From positions 10,307,132 through 10,371,131 of the forward strand of contig NC_060885.1 of the NCBI RefSeq assembly GCF_014805685.1: 64,000 nt of DNA, in the 5' to 3' direction. This document shows, in pieces, positions 1 to 12,900 of the stretch. How positions within the stretch are numbered: the first letter of the stretch is position 1; each line of letters starts with the position of its first letter. The position numbers and the translations under genes were made by a program. This DNA is from Silurus meridionalis. Its lineage: Eukaryota > Chordata > Actinopteri > Siluriformes > Siluridae. Below the pieces are notes generated by a model. The model was not told the DNA's origin, made no database searches, and saw only the letters and a program-made list of their open reading frames with translations.

Positions 1-1840
1 TTTTTGCCTTTCTTGCTTAATTAATTAATTCATTTATTTATTTTTCTTTAATTTTTTTTATTATTTGGTCTTTTTACTGCCTCTGTCTTTTATCATTTTT
101 TTTCATTATTTATTTTTTCTGTCTGTATTTTTGTCTTTTTTGCTGTCAGTTTTTCTTTGTTTTTTATTTTCTTTGTTTTTCAACTTCCCCATGCAAATTT
201 CAACAAGGTCATTAGCATAACTTAAAAAATACATTAAAAATTTAAGTTTCAAAATCTGAAAGTATATATTTAACATTCTTACACAATAAAAATAATCCTA
301 CTGCAAAGAGCTTTCAGGTTCAGACAACAAAATCCCTAACATATCAGACAGTAAGACAATTAACTGATACTCATTAGGAATGTAGCTGTTATTAATTTGC
401 TAATATTCCCTAATGATTTTCCATATTCCTTAAGGAAAAGGGGCACTAATCTAAAATCAGCACTTACATTAGTGGCAGGCGCTTGTACTTTTCCTTTCAT
501 ACTTTTAATAATTTGAAGAATTTATATTAAATGAAGCTTTTAAAGCACTGCAGCTTTTACCAAAGTAGTACTTTCATTTTTATACAGAATTTCCCTTTTA
601 CCATCTTTGTTGTTGCTTGTAGTAAATAACACACATGCACCCTGAAAAAGAGAGAAGCAAAGAAAAGTCGTCCTTTTATTTTTGTGCAAATTGATGTGTA
701 GTTACACTGACAAAGTTGAAGAGAAAAGGATAAAGGAATTAGGATCGGACAGGAGTGCCCCAAGTGTGAAAATTACACTGAACATTTGCGCACAGGTTCT
801 TCATCAACATTCACAACGAGGGGACACACGATGGGTTTTACAGCAACACACACTACAGTCACTACAGTCATTCACTGCTGTGGAACATCTTAAATATTAT
901 GTACAAATGTCAACTGTTTTGTCTACCCTTTTTTTATTTTATTTTTTTTATGTTTGGTCCAATGTAAATGATCAGGGTTTTATTACTAGCAAATAATATT
1001 TCAGATGTTTATGTCGAGATGTTTTCCTCTGGGTATACTGCAGCTGCAAGGCTTTGACGCCAGTCATTTGCAAGTAATCTGTAATCATATGGTGCAGGTA
1101 ATAAGCAGCCTATGGTGATAAGGTGTGCAAGCATAGATTTAAAAGCACCCCAGACAGTGTATGCCATCATCCCCCTCCTCCAGTTTATAATCTGTTGCAC
1201 TGCAGTAGATCACCATAGTTAAACAAAAAAAAAAGACCTGAGGTTTCCCCAAGAAGAAGAGATGCCTTGTGGCTCTCACAAGGACAAAGGAACCATGAAA
1301 TTTACATCAGAATCATAGTGACGTCCTGCCAGTGGAGTTCATTCTCTTCCACCAAGCCTCGGTCTGAGCAGTATAGTGAGAGGAGGTTTGGTTGTAATCC
1401 CGTACAACCAGAAAATAAGCGTTAGTGGCAGTCATGTATGCGTTAGGCAATGCATTGGGTGAGCAGTACAAAAATCAAGGCAATAAAGTGAAGCAAATCT
1501 ACCAACTAGTGTATTTAAAGTGAAGAAAAGAATAGAAACAAACAAGACCTTAGAATTAAAAGGTGATATATGACATTTCTGTGGCTCAACATATAGAGAG
1601 CATGATTATTACCTAATGTACACATTTCCAATTACAACAATTCATTCTGGTATAAAAACTTCTCCACATGCATTCACTGGCAGGCCAAAAACACATTAAT
1701 AACTAACTGGGAGGAAAAAAGCTGTGCCTATGAAATATTAAGTCTATGATAAGATAAGAGGTGTGCAATGAGAAGAGGATCCAAAACAACAAAAAATAAT
1801 AATAATAATTAGCTGGAGAAGACGGTCTGATATAACGTTT
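1..1840. other. non-coding DNA downstream of pgbd5, no gene seen
   Basis: The first 180 bases are strongly T-rich. The rest is AT-rich without a convincing reading frame, splice structure or repeat that I recognise. It could include a distal pgbd5 3' UTR. At 1845-1930 a fragment (cagtggcaccttg...gatttgaactcgcaacc) resembles the tail of the tRNA-related fish repeat seen at 7.4 and 47 kb. Confidence 0.5.
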
Positions 1841-1939
1841 TTAAACTGTGTGGTTGACCCAACAGTGGCACCTTGTTGGTGCCGGGATTTGAACTCGCAA
1901 CCTTACCCAGAGAGCTTCCACTTCCTGCTTTCTTCTAGA

Positions 1940-2545
1940 ATGTGTGGGATCAGACAATATTAATTTGTGAGTGTGTGGGATTAGATAGTTTTCCTTTGCA
2001 AGTGGGTGGGATTGGTCAGAATTTCTTTTGGAAGTGAGCAGGATTGGTCAAAATTCCTTTGGCTTTACAAATGGTGGGTTAGAATTCTGTTTTTTTATTC
2101 AGGATTGGTCAAAATCATTCAGGAGTGGGTGGGATTGAACAGAATTAATGTGATGACTAATTTGGTTAGAAAACATTCTGTAGCAAATTAAAGGAATGTA
2201 ATACCTACAGCAAATGGGGTGTGTCTTGTTTTTTGGGAGGTGGTAGGATTAATTGAGATTTATCTTTATCTTTAAAGTTCTTTTGGGCATTGGTGGGATT
2301 AGACTTAATTTTCTTTTGGGATAATTGAATATGGGTCAGAATTAGTTCAGTGGTGGATTGGGTGGGGCAGAATTCTTTTTTTCAAGTAGGTGGGATTAGT
2401 CAGGATTTCTTTGGTTGGGGAGGATTAGATAGGATTCTTTTAGGAGGGGGCAGATTAGATTGGGATGCTTTTGGGCATGAGATTGGTGAGAAGATTGGTC
2501 AGAATTCCTACAGAAACTAGAAGAATAGGACAAAATTCAGGAGTA
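1940..2545 (+). repeat. degenerate minisatellite, unit about 30 bp
   Basis: About fifteen imperfect copies of a unit close to GTGGGTGGGATTGGTCAG plus AATTCTTTTGG follow one another. Examples begin near 1973, 2002, 2034, 2121, 2287, 2387 and 2418. Units vary from about 22 to 40 bp and are diverged, so the array is old. No coding frame runs through it. Confidence 0.7.
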
Positions 2546-2559
2546 CACAGGATGCGTCA

Positions 2560-4170
2560 TAGTTCTTTAGAAAGAGGGTGAGATAGGGCAGAAGAAAGAA
2601 AATTTCTCGAGTAGAATTGGGAATTAAAAAAGTCCTGTGCACACCTCTATTACTGATCGGATCAACAGTACATATATATAAATACATGAATATAAAAAAT
2701 TTAACAATCATTTTGCCTTGAACAGAAACACACAGATACCAAATATGTGAAATATACACCATCTATCATCCTACTTTATACAGACTGACTATAAAGAGAG
2801 CATGCGGCATGTTTAAATGCTGCTTCTCACCATGCTGTTTCTTTTCCTCCCTACTGAAAACACGGGACAGAAGACCATGTGATGACGCTGATAAAGCGGT
2901 GATGCAGTATCTGGACCGGAGGTAAAGATAAACCAACCAAGAAGTGATTTAACATTGCTTCAGTGCATCCAAGAGTGTGATCGAGTCGCTCTTTTTAGTC
3001 AAATCTTTGTCATTTCCATTCATATACATATGCATATTTAATTGCCATTCAAAAATTGAAGTGCATCAGCTATCCTTTGGCATTGAGCTGACACACAGTC
3101 AGGGGTTCATGTCATATGTGGCCATTGCACAGTGATATGGAAAAAATACAAGCAAAACTACAGATGACAAGTGTACAGCATTACAACAACTTTTACCAAC
3201 ATTGCTTTTTTCCTCATTAGTGAATCTTCAGTAACACTTTTGTTGGAAGTGCATGAGCTTTGTATTCATAACTGTTGAATAAACCCTCTAGAAAAAAACT
3301 ATTGGTCAGATAGTTCAAAGTTTCACATATATAATTTAATAATGAATGGCCAGCTAGTTACGTGCATTAGAAGTGACTAAGGCAAATATTCCCTGCGTGT
3401 CAAAATCCCTCTTACACTTAAATGTTTGTGGTTCTGTTGTTTCAATCAGATGTGTAGAGGAGCAAGTGGTGGGAATGGGGAGTGTAGACTGTACTTTAGA
3501 GCTTCAAAGTGCATTGCAATACCAATGAGTGGGTTGAGTTACACACCATTTCCAAACTCTTGGTCTTACAAGCAACTAAAAAAAAAATACAGTCTGGTGG
3601 TGAAATGTTGTCTTGGGCTACTGACTTCTATACTTTTCGTAACCTTCCAGTAAAGCGTTAATGAAAACTCTTCCGATTTTCTTATATATTTTCTTTCTAA
3701 CAACTAACAATCTAACAAGCCAAATTCCTGTCAGAACATTTCATTACTGTCTAAAGTGTAGCAAAGAGCAGCCTTCGTCAGCCTAAAATGATTCATTAAA
3801 AGTCATTCTGAAATGTAAGAAGCATATCATTAGCATTTTGTAACCTTTACCATCCCCTTCACTCGTTTCATAAGGTGGTCGGGTGACCTCACTCAGTCCA
3901 ACATCACATTTACACCAACCCTAACCTGATACACACTTTTTACAATCTGTGCTCGTCTTGTTTACACTCGTTTGCTCCTGCAGTAACATTTCTCAAAGCA
4001 TGAATAATAATGGATGATCGTGTTGAGAATGATAAGGGAATAAAGAGCACATGCTTCTCATCCTCAGGCCTCAGAAAATCCACATAAACTCAATCCTGTT
4101 GGTGTATGTGGCAAAGTTAGATGTGTGTGTACATACAGTGTGTATATATGTGTATAATTTTATATATATA
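2560..4170. other. non-coding stretch without recognisable gene
   Basis: AT-rich DNA with no splice-compatible exon I can support. A 38-codon open frame at 2809-2925 (+) has unusual CpG content near its end but no recognisable product; it is listed among the findings only. Confidence 0.4.
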
Positions 4171-4171
4171 C

Positions 4172-4418
4172 TACCACATCTTCAGTCAAAAATATCATAA
4201 GTCGAAGATGGTACCATGACTGTACCATAACTAAACCAGTGGCTTCCTTTCTTTTTTTAATTACAAGCAGGCGACATTTTTGGGCGCTTGGAAGGCATGC
4301 TTTTATCACTAAAATTGCTGTTTGAAACAGAATTTTTTTTATATTTGTAAAATTTTGTCATATCGCTAACCTCATCGTAAGATCAAAATAATTTTAAAAT
4401 CGTAAGGTGAACCATCTG
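4172..4418. mobile_element. non-autonomous DNA element, 'cttacga' family, copy 1
   Basis: Its right end (cgtaaggtgaaccatctg, then TA) is the reverse complement of the left end of the 52016 copy. Its body (acaagcaggcgacattt, gcttttatcactaaaattg) matches the 25.4 kb copy closely. The TA next to the terminus suggests a Tc1/mariner-type target, though (TA)n follows. The left limit is approximate. Confidence 0.5.
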
Positions 4419-4505
4419 TATATATACACACACATACACACTGTGTAAAGTCATCATACTCCTTTTGAAATAGTTGCATCATTTTTCATACACCCTGAAA
4501 TTATA

Positions 4506-4508
<3 letters not shown>

Positions 4509-4570
<62 letters not shown>
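4509..4570. repeat. (TA)31 microsatellite
   Basis: Pure TA dinucleotide run, followed by a short A-run. Confidence 0.95.
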
Positions 4571-4575
<5 letters not shown>

Positions 4576-4599
4576 AAAAAGAAAAACTAAAATAACAGG

Positions 4600-5545
4600 G
4601 TTGAAAATGTCATCAGTCCCCCGATTTAATATTTCTTTGAGCCACATTCAACTTTATTTACAGCCATTCTTTTTTTGATATGTCGGTACAAGCTTTGCAC
4701 ACCTAGGTTGGGGAATTTTTGCCCATTCTTCCTTGCAGAATTGATCAAGTTTAGTCAAATTTAAGTCAAATTGGACTGTTCTTATCAAGTCCATCCACAT
4801 ATTTTCTATCGGATTTATATCAGGGCAACTCAGACAGTCACCTGTCTAGCCTTAAGTCATCGCGGTGTTGTTTTGCAGCATGTTTAGCATCATTGTCATG
4901 TTGGAAGGTGAAAAACCTTCTCATCTTCAGCTGTCTAGCAGAGGGATGCAGGTTTTTCTCAAGAATTTGCATGTACTTGGCAGTATCCATTTTCTCTTAA
5001 ATCCTTAAATCCAAATTCCCAGTCTCTGCCCAGAAATGCCCCTGCAACATAAAGCTGCCCCCACCATGCTTCAAAAGTAGGTATGGTGTGTTTTGGATGG
5101 TGTGCTGTGTTTGCATTTTTGGGGAGCATAGTGCTTCAGTCCAAAAAGGTCAGTGTTGGTCTCATCCGACCATAGCACCTTTTAGCCAGATGGCATCGGA
5201 GTACTCCAGGTGGGCTTTTGCATAGTGTAAATGAGACTGAGTGTAGCACTTTTTCAGGACAGGCTCCTTTCTTGCCACCCTACCATACAGGCCAGCATTG
5301 TGTAAAACTTGAGATAGTTGTCATTTTTTGAAGCCTCCACCTAACTTGTGTCTTTCAACAATTTTATCCCCTGAGGCCTTTGAAACCACTTTCCCAACCA
5401 TGGTTGCAGTACTATGCACTACTAACAGATCTTCAAGAAACAGTTGGTTGCACCTGAACAAGTTGGTATGAACAAATGGTATACTCTAGGGGCTGATCAC
5501 ATTACCTAATCAGGTATTTCACTAATTATTTTCTAATAATCCTCC
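4600..5545 (-). pseudogene. decayed Tc1-like transposon with transposase remnant
   Basis: On the minus strand, disrupted frames encode pieces of a Tc1-type DDE transposase: WSDETKTDLFG, a KHGGG-like patch and a QHDND-like patch, then DINPIENMW-like sequence, interrupted by stops and frameshifts. An N-terminal piece reads MVGKVVSKASGDKIVERHKLGGGFKK with stops after it (given here only as two parts of one patch: MVGKVVSKASGDK and IVERHKLGGG). The order agrees with a Tc1 element lying antisense to the plus strand. It cannot be active. Confidence 0.65.
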
Positions 5546-5691
5546 AGAATGTTTTAAAATATTATTTTTACTCTGATGATTAGGGTTATAATGTGCACAT
5601 ACAGATAAAAATTAGGTAAAATCAGTTTAGTTTATTTTACAGGGTCTAATGTGACAAAGATTTTCAAAGCGTATGATGACTTTCTATAGGC

Positions 5692-5693
<2 letters not shown>

Positions 5694-5762
<69 letters not shown>
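5694..5762. repeat. (TG)n microsatellite
   Basis: About 34 TG/GT units. The Thr-His open frame on the other strand is an artefact of it. Confidence 0.95.
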
Positions 5763-5764
<2 letters not shown>

Positions 5765-5769
5765 AGATT

Positions 5770-6387
5770 TATAAATTGGCTAAATCGGGGGGAAAAAAGA
5801 CCTTCACTGGCATAAATAATAAATAAAGATAAATGCAAAAGTTTTTACACCCCATTGGTATTTACATATGTTTAAAAATGTATTTAGAAGTGGCAAGAAA
5901 ATGCAAGAAAATCTCTACACGCAAGCACCTACATATCTTACTAAGCAGTCCTGTCCACAAAGACAAATGCTATGTCTTGACTCAAAATGGACAATCATTT
6001 GAAAATTAGCTTTGACATGACCCTCTCATTCTACACACCTGATTAAAATAAAGGCTGAGGCATTTTACCAAATTTTAATCGATATGTATAAAGACTGGCC
6101 AATTATTCCAGCAAAGATAGGAGAATAAAATTTCCTGAAGACTGTGAGGAGTTAAATAGTAAAGTCATGATTGCTCTGAGAGCTTTTTAGTGCACATGGA
6201 AAAAATCGGAGGCAATTAAGATAAATCATGGAAAAAGGTTTTTTTTTTTTTTTAAATTATAGTAATAATATCTGAACATGAACCTTTTGTCTTTCTCACT
6301 CTAAAGAAAAAATGTGTGATTATAATCCACTCATTGCTCTTCATTTTGTCCTAGGGGTATACCAACTTTTGCAAACAACTGTAACAG

Positions 6388-6390
<3 letters not shown>
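5770..6390. other. non-coding stretch, nothing recognised
   Basis: AT-rich, no convincing gene. Phrases such as gcaagaaaatgcaag and ccaacttttgcaaac suggest an old mobile-element relic, but I could not assign it. Confidence 0.3.

Positions 6391-6454
<64 letters not shown>
6391..6454. repeat. (TA)32 microsatellite
   Basis: Pure AT/TA run shortly downstream of the candidate pgbd5 poly(A) signals. Confidence 0.95.
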
Positions 6455-6457
<3 letters not shown>

Positions 6458-6517
6458 AATAAACGTTTGGAAGACATTTAAAGCTTCCATTTCGAGACTT
6501 TAAATGACACTACATTC

Positions 6518-6977
6518 TTTATTTCCACGTGGAAATTTTCATCGCTGTGTTTATTATTACTACTAATAATTATTATTATTTTGATTATTATTATTTGATC
6601 AGTGCTGCAAGTTCTTGTGACATACAGAAGCAAATCCACAAAACAGTTTACCACGGGGTTCAATCTACACAAACACTATCATAAAAATCATTACACATTT
6701 ACAGGGTCGTACGCTCACATTCGTCATGCAGCAGAAGGAAACACAGACAGTGGAATGGCTCATATACAGGGTCCTGTGGTGTACAGAAGGAGTGAGGCTG
6801 ATAACGGAGAGACTGAATTTAAATACACTTGGCACCGATTTGATTTGTCACAGATACAACGCGTGGAAATGTCTTTATCGTGAGCCTAACAGCCCCTGGC
6901 CGAGAGCTGTCACAGTCTATGCGTGATTGGCTGTGTGTGTGTTTGGGTGAATTTGTGTTAGACAGCATGCGGTCACT
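6518..6977 (-). terminator. candidate proximal 3' UTR and poly(A) signals of pgbd5
   Basis: Read on the minus strand, this is the DNA just after the pgbd5 stop codon. Two AATAAA hexamers (TTTATT on the plus strand, at 6550-6555 and 6518-6523) lie about 420-460 nt past the stop. They are plausible cleavage signals, but a longer 3' UTR cannot be excluded because more AT-rich DNA follows. The 60-bp (TA)n array begins just beyond them. Confidence 0.35.
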
Positions 6978-9900
6978 TCACTCTGTAGGTGAGCAGTCGT
7001 CCAAGTCCAGTAGCTCCTTCACGAGCCTCTCGCCGAACTGTGCGCGGCTGTAGCGTTTAGCATGATAGGCGTCGGACATCTTGTAGAGGATGTAGGTGTT
7101 GTTAATGGCGATACTGATGGTGAGCCAGAAGACCTGCTGCCACGTCTTGTTGGGTTTGTGGAAAATGAAGTACCTGTGTGCATTATTCAAAACACTGCTC
7201 ATAAAACTGTCTCATCCATGGCTGCTTCATTTACCTGAGATATCTATACACACGTTACCTCATATCAAGGAAAATAGCAAAAAGACTACAGAAAAGATAT
7301 CATTGAATGATCTGTCTGAACTCTCAATTCTGATTGGCTGTGATATATAAACAATTGAGATTATTGTTAAATTCACATGTATGGCTTTTGACAGATGCAA
7401 TTATCCAGAGCGACTTACAATTATTCTATTTGAATAGTTAAGTTTTAAGGGCCTTACTCAGGGGCCTGCTTTGGCAACATGGATATAAACTTCCAATCTT
7501 CCAATCAGAAGTCCAACACCTTAAACCCTGAGCTACTTCTTCCCCCATGTAGTCACAGTCACGCACATAATGAGGCAAAGATTAACATTCCTTACAACCT
7601 CACTAATCTAAAGAAATGTTTTTGTGTGAAATTTTTGTGTAAATTATATGGTGAATATGGAGAGTTTGATAAAAGGACTGAGGTGTAAGAATTTGAATAA
7701 ACTGTACAAGACAAGGCTAACATGAGAAATTAGCAACAAAAAAAATGTAACAGCACAAGGAATTAACACCAACAGCTTCATTATTAGTAGAGATGCAGCA
7801 CAGATACATATAATTTTCTCTCTCTCTCTCTCTCTCTCTCTATGATTTAGGGAAATAATTTGTGATCTAATAACCAGTATATAAAATAATTAACCATAAT
7901 TTTTCTATTCAATCAGTTAGTTTTCACTGCAAAAATTAACAAATGCTTGAACTTCTCACTGCTGGCAGGTAGGCATGACATGGTATAAGCCAGGGGTGTC
8001 CCTGTGTGGGTGCAGATTTTTATTTCAACCAAGCAAGTTCACACAAAATTCTACCTGTTTAAATCTAATGATATTAATTGTCAATGACTATAAGGCGTGG
8101 CCCTTGATTGGGATCGAATTTGGAATGAAAACCTGCACCCACAATGACCCTTTGTGGAAAAGATTAGACACCCTGGTAAAAGCAGTTAAAAGCAAGCAGT
8201 CCAGTTTGATAAATGAATTAAAAACAAATTGAAGCATTTAAATCACAGCTAAATAATTACCAAACTTCTGATAGTTTCAATGGCAACCACGTAAACAAGA
8301 ACTCATTAGGTGGACGCAGTACATAAAGAGATGTTAAAAACATATGTATTTGTTATTAAGATGTATGTTTTCTGTGATGAGACTTTTATTTTAGAAGAGA
8401 CATGTGTAGATGATATAGAGCACAACTAATGATGTAAACTCACTTGCTGTACTTGTCATCATATTTGCAAATGTAGCTGAGGTGTGCAGCGAAAGCTTCC
8501 ACAGCCAGAGGACACGGGATTTCGCCGCTCTTCCTTTTTATGATTACACCTGAAACCAGAGATCACTGTATGTTAGAACCTGGCTGCTGTAAAAATGTTA
8601 AAAAAGATACAAATTCAGATATAACTTAAAGATTAACTAAATACCAAAGTTTTACAGGAGTTTAGTTACAGCATATTATCAGTATTGTATAAACCAGCGA
8701 TCAGTACAAGCCATATTTATATTTTTGCCTCTTTTCCTACTTATAAAATAGCACTTGATCCAGTACAGTTTGCTTTTGGATTTTTTACATTTTGTAACAA
8801 CAGTTAGTTATGTACTTGACTGACAATAAAATACACTATATAGACCACAGTATTGGGACACCTGACTTTTCCAGCCATTTGTGTTTCTTGCCCAAAATGT
8901 TGGCACAAAGTTCTTTGGAGGCAGGAGCATGACATTTTTCTTTCACTTGAAATAGAAGACCAAAATCTGTTGCAGCATGACAATGTCCCTGACAAACTCT
9001 GCCCCACTTGTGTAAATCTTATGCAACTTCTGAAAAGTGCCTATAGTTACTGATCTGAATACAGATGTAAGCAATATCAGTATTCTTCTTCCTCTTCTTC
9101 TTCTTCTTTCGGCTGCTCTCATTAGGGGTCGCCACAGCAGATCATCTGTCTCCATACCCCTGTCCTCTACTTCTGCCTCTTTCAAATTAACTACCTGCAT
9201 GTCCTTCCTCCCCACATCCATAAACCTCCTCCTTGGTCTTCCTCTTTTACTCCTTCCTGGTGGCTCCATCCTCAGCATTCTCCTACAGATATACCCCATG
9301 TCCCTCCTCTGCACATGTGCAAACCATCTCAATCTCACCTCCCTCACCTTGCCTCCAAAATGTCTTAAATGCGCTGTCCCTCTAATAAACTCATTTCTAA
9401 TCCTGTCCATCCTCGTCCCTCCCAACGAAAACCTCAACATCAGCTCTGCTACCTCCAGCTCCACCTCCTGTCTTCTACTCAATGCCACTGTCTCTAAACC
9501 ATACAACATCGCATGTCTCACCACAGACCCTTTCACTTTCACTCTTGCAGATAAACTTTACCTTTACCTGAACTCCTCCACCTCCTTGCAACTGCACCAC
9601 TCCACTGCCCTCCCTCTCATTCACACACAAGCACGTACCTCCACCTCTCCAGGCTCTTCTCCACCTGCTCCCTACTCTCACCAAAAATCACAATATCAGT
9701 ATTAAATGTGCTTAACTCAGCTCTGAATACAGCCCTATCTTACAGTGCATAGTAATCTTGATTTTCCAGTGACTACGTTAATGTATTACATACAGTAACA
9801 TGGGTATAGCAGATGAGTTTAGATCTTAATTTTTTAGTTATAATAGTTAATTAAAGCAACATTTACAAACCCACTCATGCAAAAAAATAGGCCTGGTATG

Positions 9901-12900
9901 TTATTGTGTTTGTGTAATTAAAAACCCTAGATTGCAATTCAGCAGAATTTAATGACTTTATTAAATACAATGCCATGTTTGAATGACTACAGTTCATTGC
10001 CACTGAATGCAAATTACCTATCAGTTGATATTGTGCGGGTACCATGAGCTCACATCTCTTACTGAAGAGTATCCTTTATAACTATAGTAAGATATGGTCA
10101 GGCCACAAAAAAAAGTGGAAAAAGAAAGATTTGGCTGTGGGTTTATTCTTCTGGTTGTCTTTAGGATTAACACAGAGGTGTGTGTCCTTATCAGCATTAG
10201 GATCCACTGCAGTATAGAATAGTTGAAACACCACAACTCTTCCAGCTGATGGTCTATAGCCTTTAACCATTGTGTTTTTCCTTCACACAATTGCAAATGT
10301 CATATAGTGCAATTATATTGCTATGTACTGCATCTGTGAATCCTAGACATATGTTAGTGTTTGGCTTGAACTTTCTTAATGACAGAAATGCTTAAAATTA
10401 ATCAACATACCTAAAGAAAGTTTATTTAAAGATTGGGTCCTACATTAGTACCCTCAGTGGATACTCTTTTTTCAGTGGATATACTCATATGGTTATTGCA
10501 CCAAAGAACTGCTGCTGTGCTGCTGTACGTACAGTGAGGAGGCCTGTGGTGCAGTCAGCAATCCAATTTATCCCAAAGGTGTTCACTAGGGTTGAGATCA
10601 GGGCTCTATAGCAGGCCACTCAAGATCTTTCACTCCAACCCTTGTAAACTATATCTCCATGGGAATGGCTTTGTGCACAGGAGCATGTTCATGAACAGAT
10701 CTGTGTTTCCTAGTTCAAGTTAAGAGAAAATTGAATGCTACCATATCCAAAAGACATCGTATACAAGACATCCTTGTGTCACTCCAACTTGATGGTACAA
10801 ATTTGGGGAAGAATTACATATGGCTATAAAAGTGAGGTGTCCCAATATTTTATATATTTTACAATATACTTCCGTCCATATAGTGTGTATAACTGTTATT
10901 ATTATTTTATGTAAAATGAGGTTAAAATGAGGCTATTTTATAAGTGTGCTTGGTAGGCAACTCGCAGACTCCATGCTGGCTACTAGGTGCCTGCGGGCCG
11001 CTTGTTGGAAAATATATATAATTGGAAAACAATATAAATGTTGAAAGTGTTTATGCACAAATTCTTTTGGAAAGCCAACTATATTTTCAAATGTCTGCAA
11101 CCTGGTTAGCACTAGTTTCTGGAAAGCAGAAATACTTCCTTCATTCGCATGAGCTCTATGAGCTTTGTCACTACACTGCACAACAACTGCGAGGTCAAAT
11201 TTCAATATCACAGTAAAGCCATATTTTGTTTGCGAGTTCTTTGTGAGTAGATTAGAGGCTGGATTAGTGGATTAGTTATAGCATTGGACAAACATGTCAA
11301 AATACAGATACACTTTCACTGTATAGGGTTAAAAATTGACTCTACTGTCACCTTTGATTTGCATCATGGCTGGGTTATACACAGACAATGACTTTCCTTT
11401 CCTCGTTTTTCAGACGTTATGTTTTTTCTATTGCATACATCTTTCCAGCACATCTTTCTAAAAGCTTCCATCTATGAGCTGCACTGTCACTCAGTCCGCT
11501 AAAAACCAAAACACTCTCTTTGCCTGAAGCAATATTGAGTCCCTCACCGGGTGCTTTTTCATTAATGTGCCAGCGTGTTAAAAAATAACGCAAAAGAGTT
11601 TAGTCTTAAAATTACTGAAATTCTGCCATGGTTTGGTGCCATGGCACTGATTAGGGTGAAATAAGGAAAGTATTGCTTCTTCCTGCCAATCAGATACAAG
11701 TGTAGGTGCATGAAACCCGGTATACAGTACTGGGTGAGAAAAAAGAAAAAAAAAAAACTGTGGTTTGAATGCAAATCTGTCACCAACATAATTGACATTT
11801 CGGAAGTCTGCTGTCAGAAATCATCAAGGCATTGAATCCAAGCCTGGCAGGAAACATAATGTGTTGGTGCTTCATGTGTCATGATCTATTAGCATCTACA
11901 GCATTCATTTATTGCACCAGCACAAAACCTGACACACAGAATGCTTCCTGGGCGGAAACTAGCAAACATTTGCAGTTATTGTGGTTAGGTGTCTATATTG
12001 GGAGCATTCCGCATACCACATTTAGTTTTCAAAGCTAAAAACTCATGATAGCTAAAAATATCAGCTGATTCGTGTTACATATTTAAAAATTAAACCATCA
12101 TTTACATAGTATCAAATCAACATTAATTTAACTCATAAATATGTATATCATAAATTTAAATAATATGTAACCTAACTGAAAAACCAGCTATAAGAGGTCA
12201 AGCATTGACAAGCATTGTAAAGTCTGTGAACTGGTTTTAATCTAATCTAGTTTCTATTTCTAGTCTCCAATAAACTCATTGTGTATTCTTCTATTTAGAA
12301 CTGATACATGGCACATCTCTGTAGTGCCAGATTAAGCTACAACCTGGGGATCCTGAAGCTTGTTGCCAGAAAAGTATGCAAAAGGTATTAGGGAAATCAG
12401 TTACTAGTGAGTGGAGTGCCTAAGGCCTCTCAAAACTGTAAAGTGTTTGCATACAAATAAAGTGATGTGTAATATTATATATAGCTGATTATGAAATTTC
12501 ATATATTAACATTTTTCTTTTTTTTTATGACATTTTCTGCTATGTAGGAGTCATTTATCCAGTGTTTAGGGTAAAAATCTTTTCAAACATCCCCAGGTTG
12601 CAGGATTCGAACCCTCAAACATCAAGCTATGAGATTTGCTCTCTACCTTGTTTGATTGGTGAGTAGGCGTTGGAGAGGAATCGGAAGTTGCCCTTGTTGT
12701 ACCAGCTGATGAGTGACATATTGCCCTTCATCTTGATGTGAGACTGGCCACGCTGCTGAGGGCCCTCAGAGTTACGCAGCATAGATGTGGGCAGTCCGGT
12801 GCAGTCACTCTTTCTGGTGCTGAGCAGCCCACAGCAATAAATATCTACACAAACCAAAACAAAGTATGATACAGCATCAGCTTCCTGTAATTTTATAATA

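Noticed and set aside
9037..9705. 222-codon open frame on the plus strand
   Set aside because: It is the antisense of the truncated LINE, whose minus-strand frame has recognisable reverse-transcriptase C-terminal motifs.
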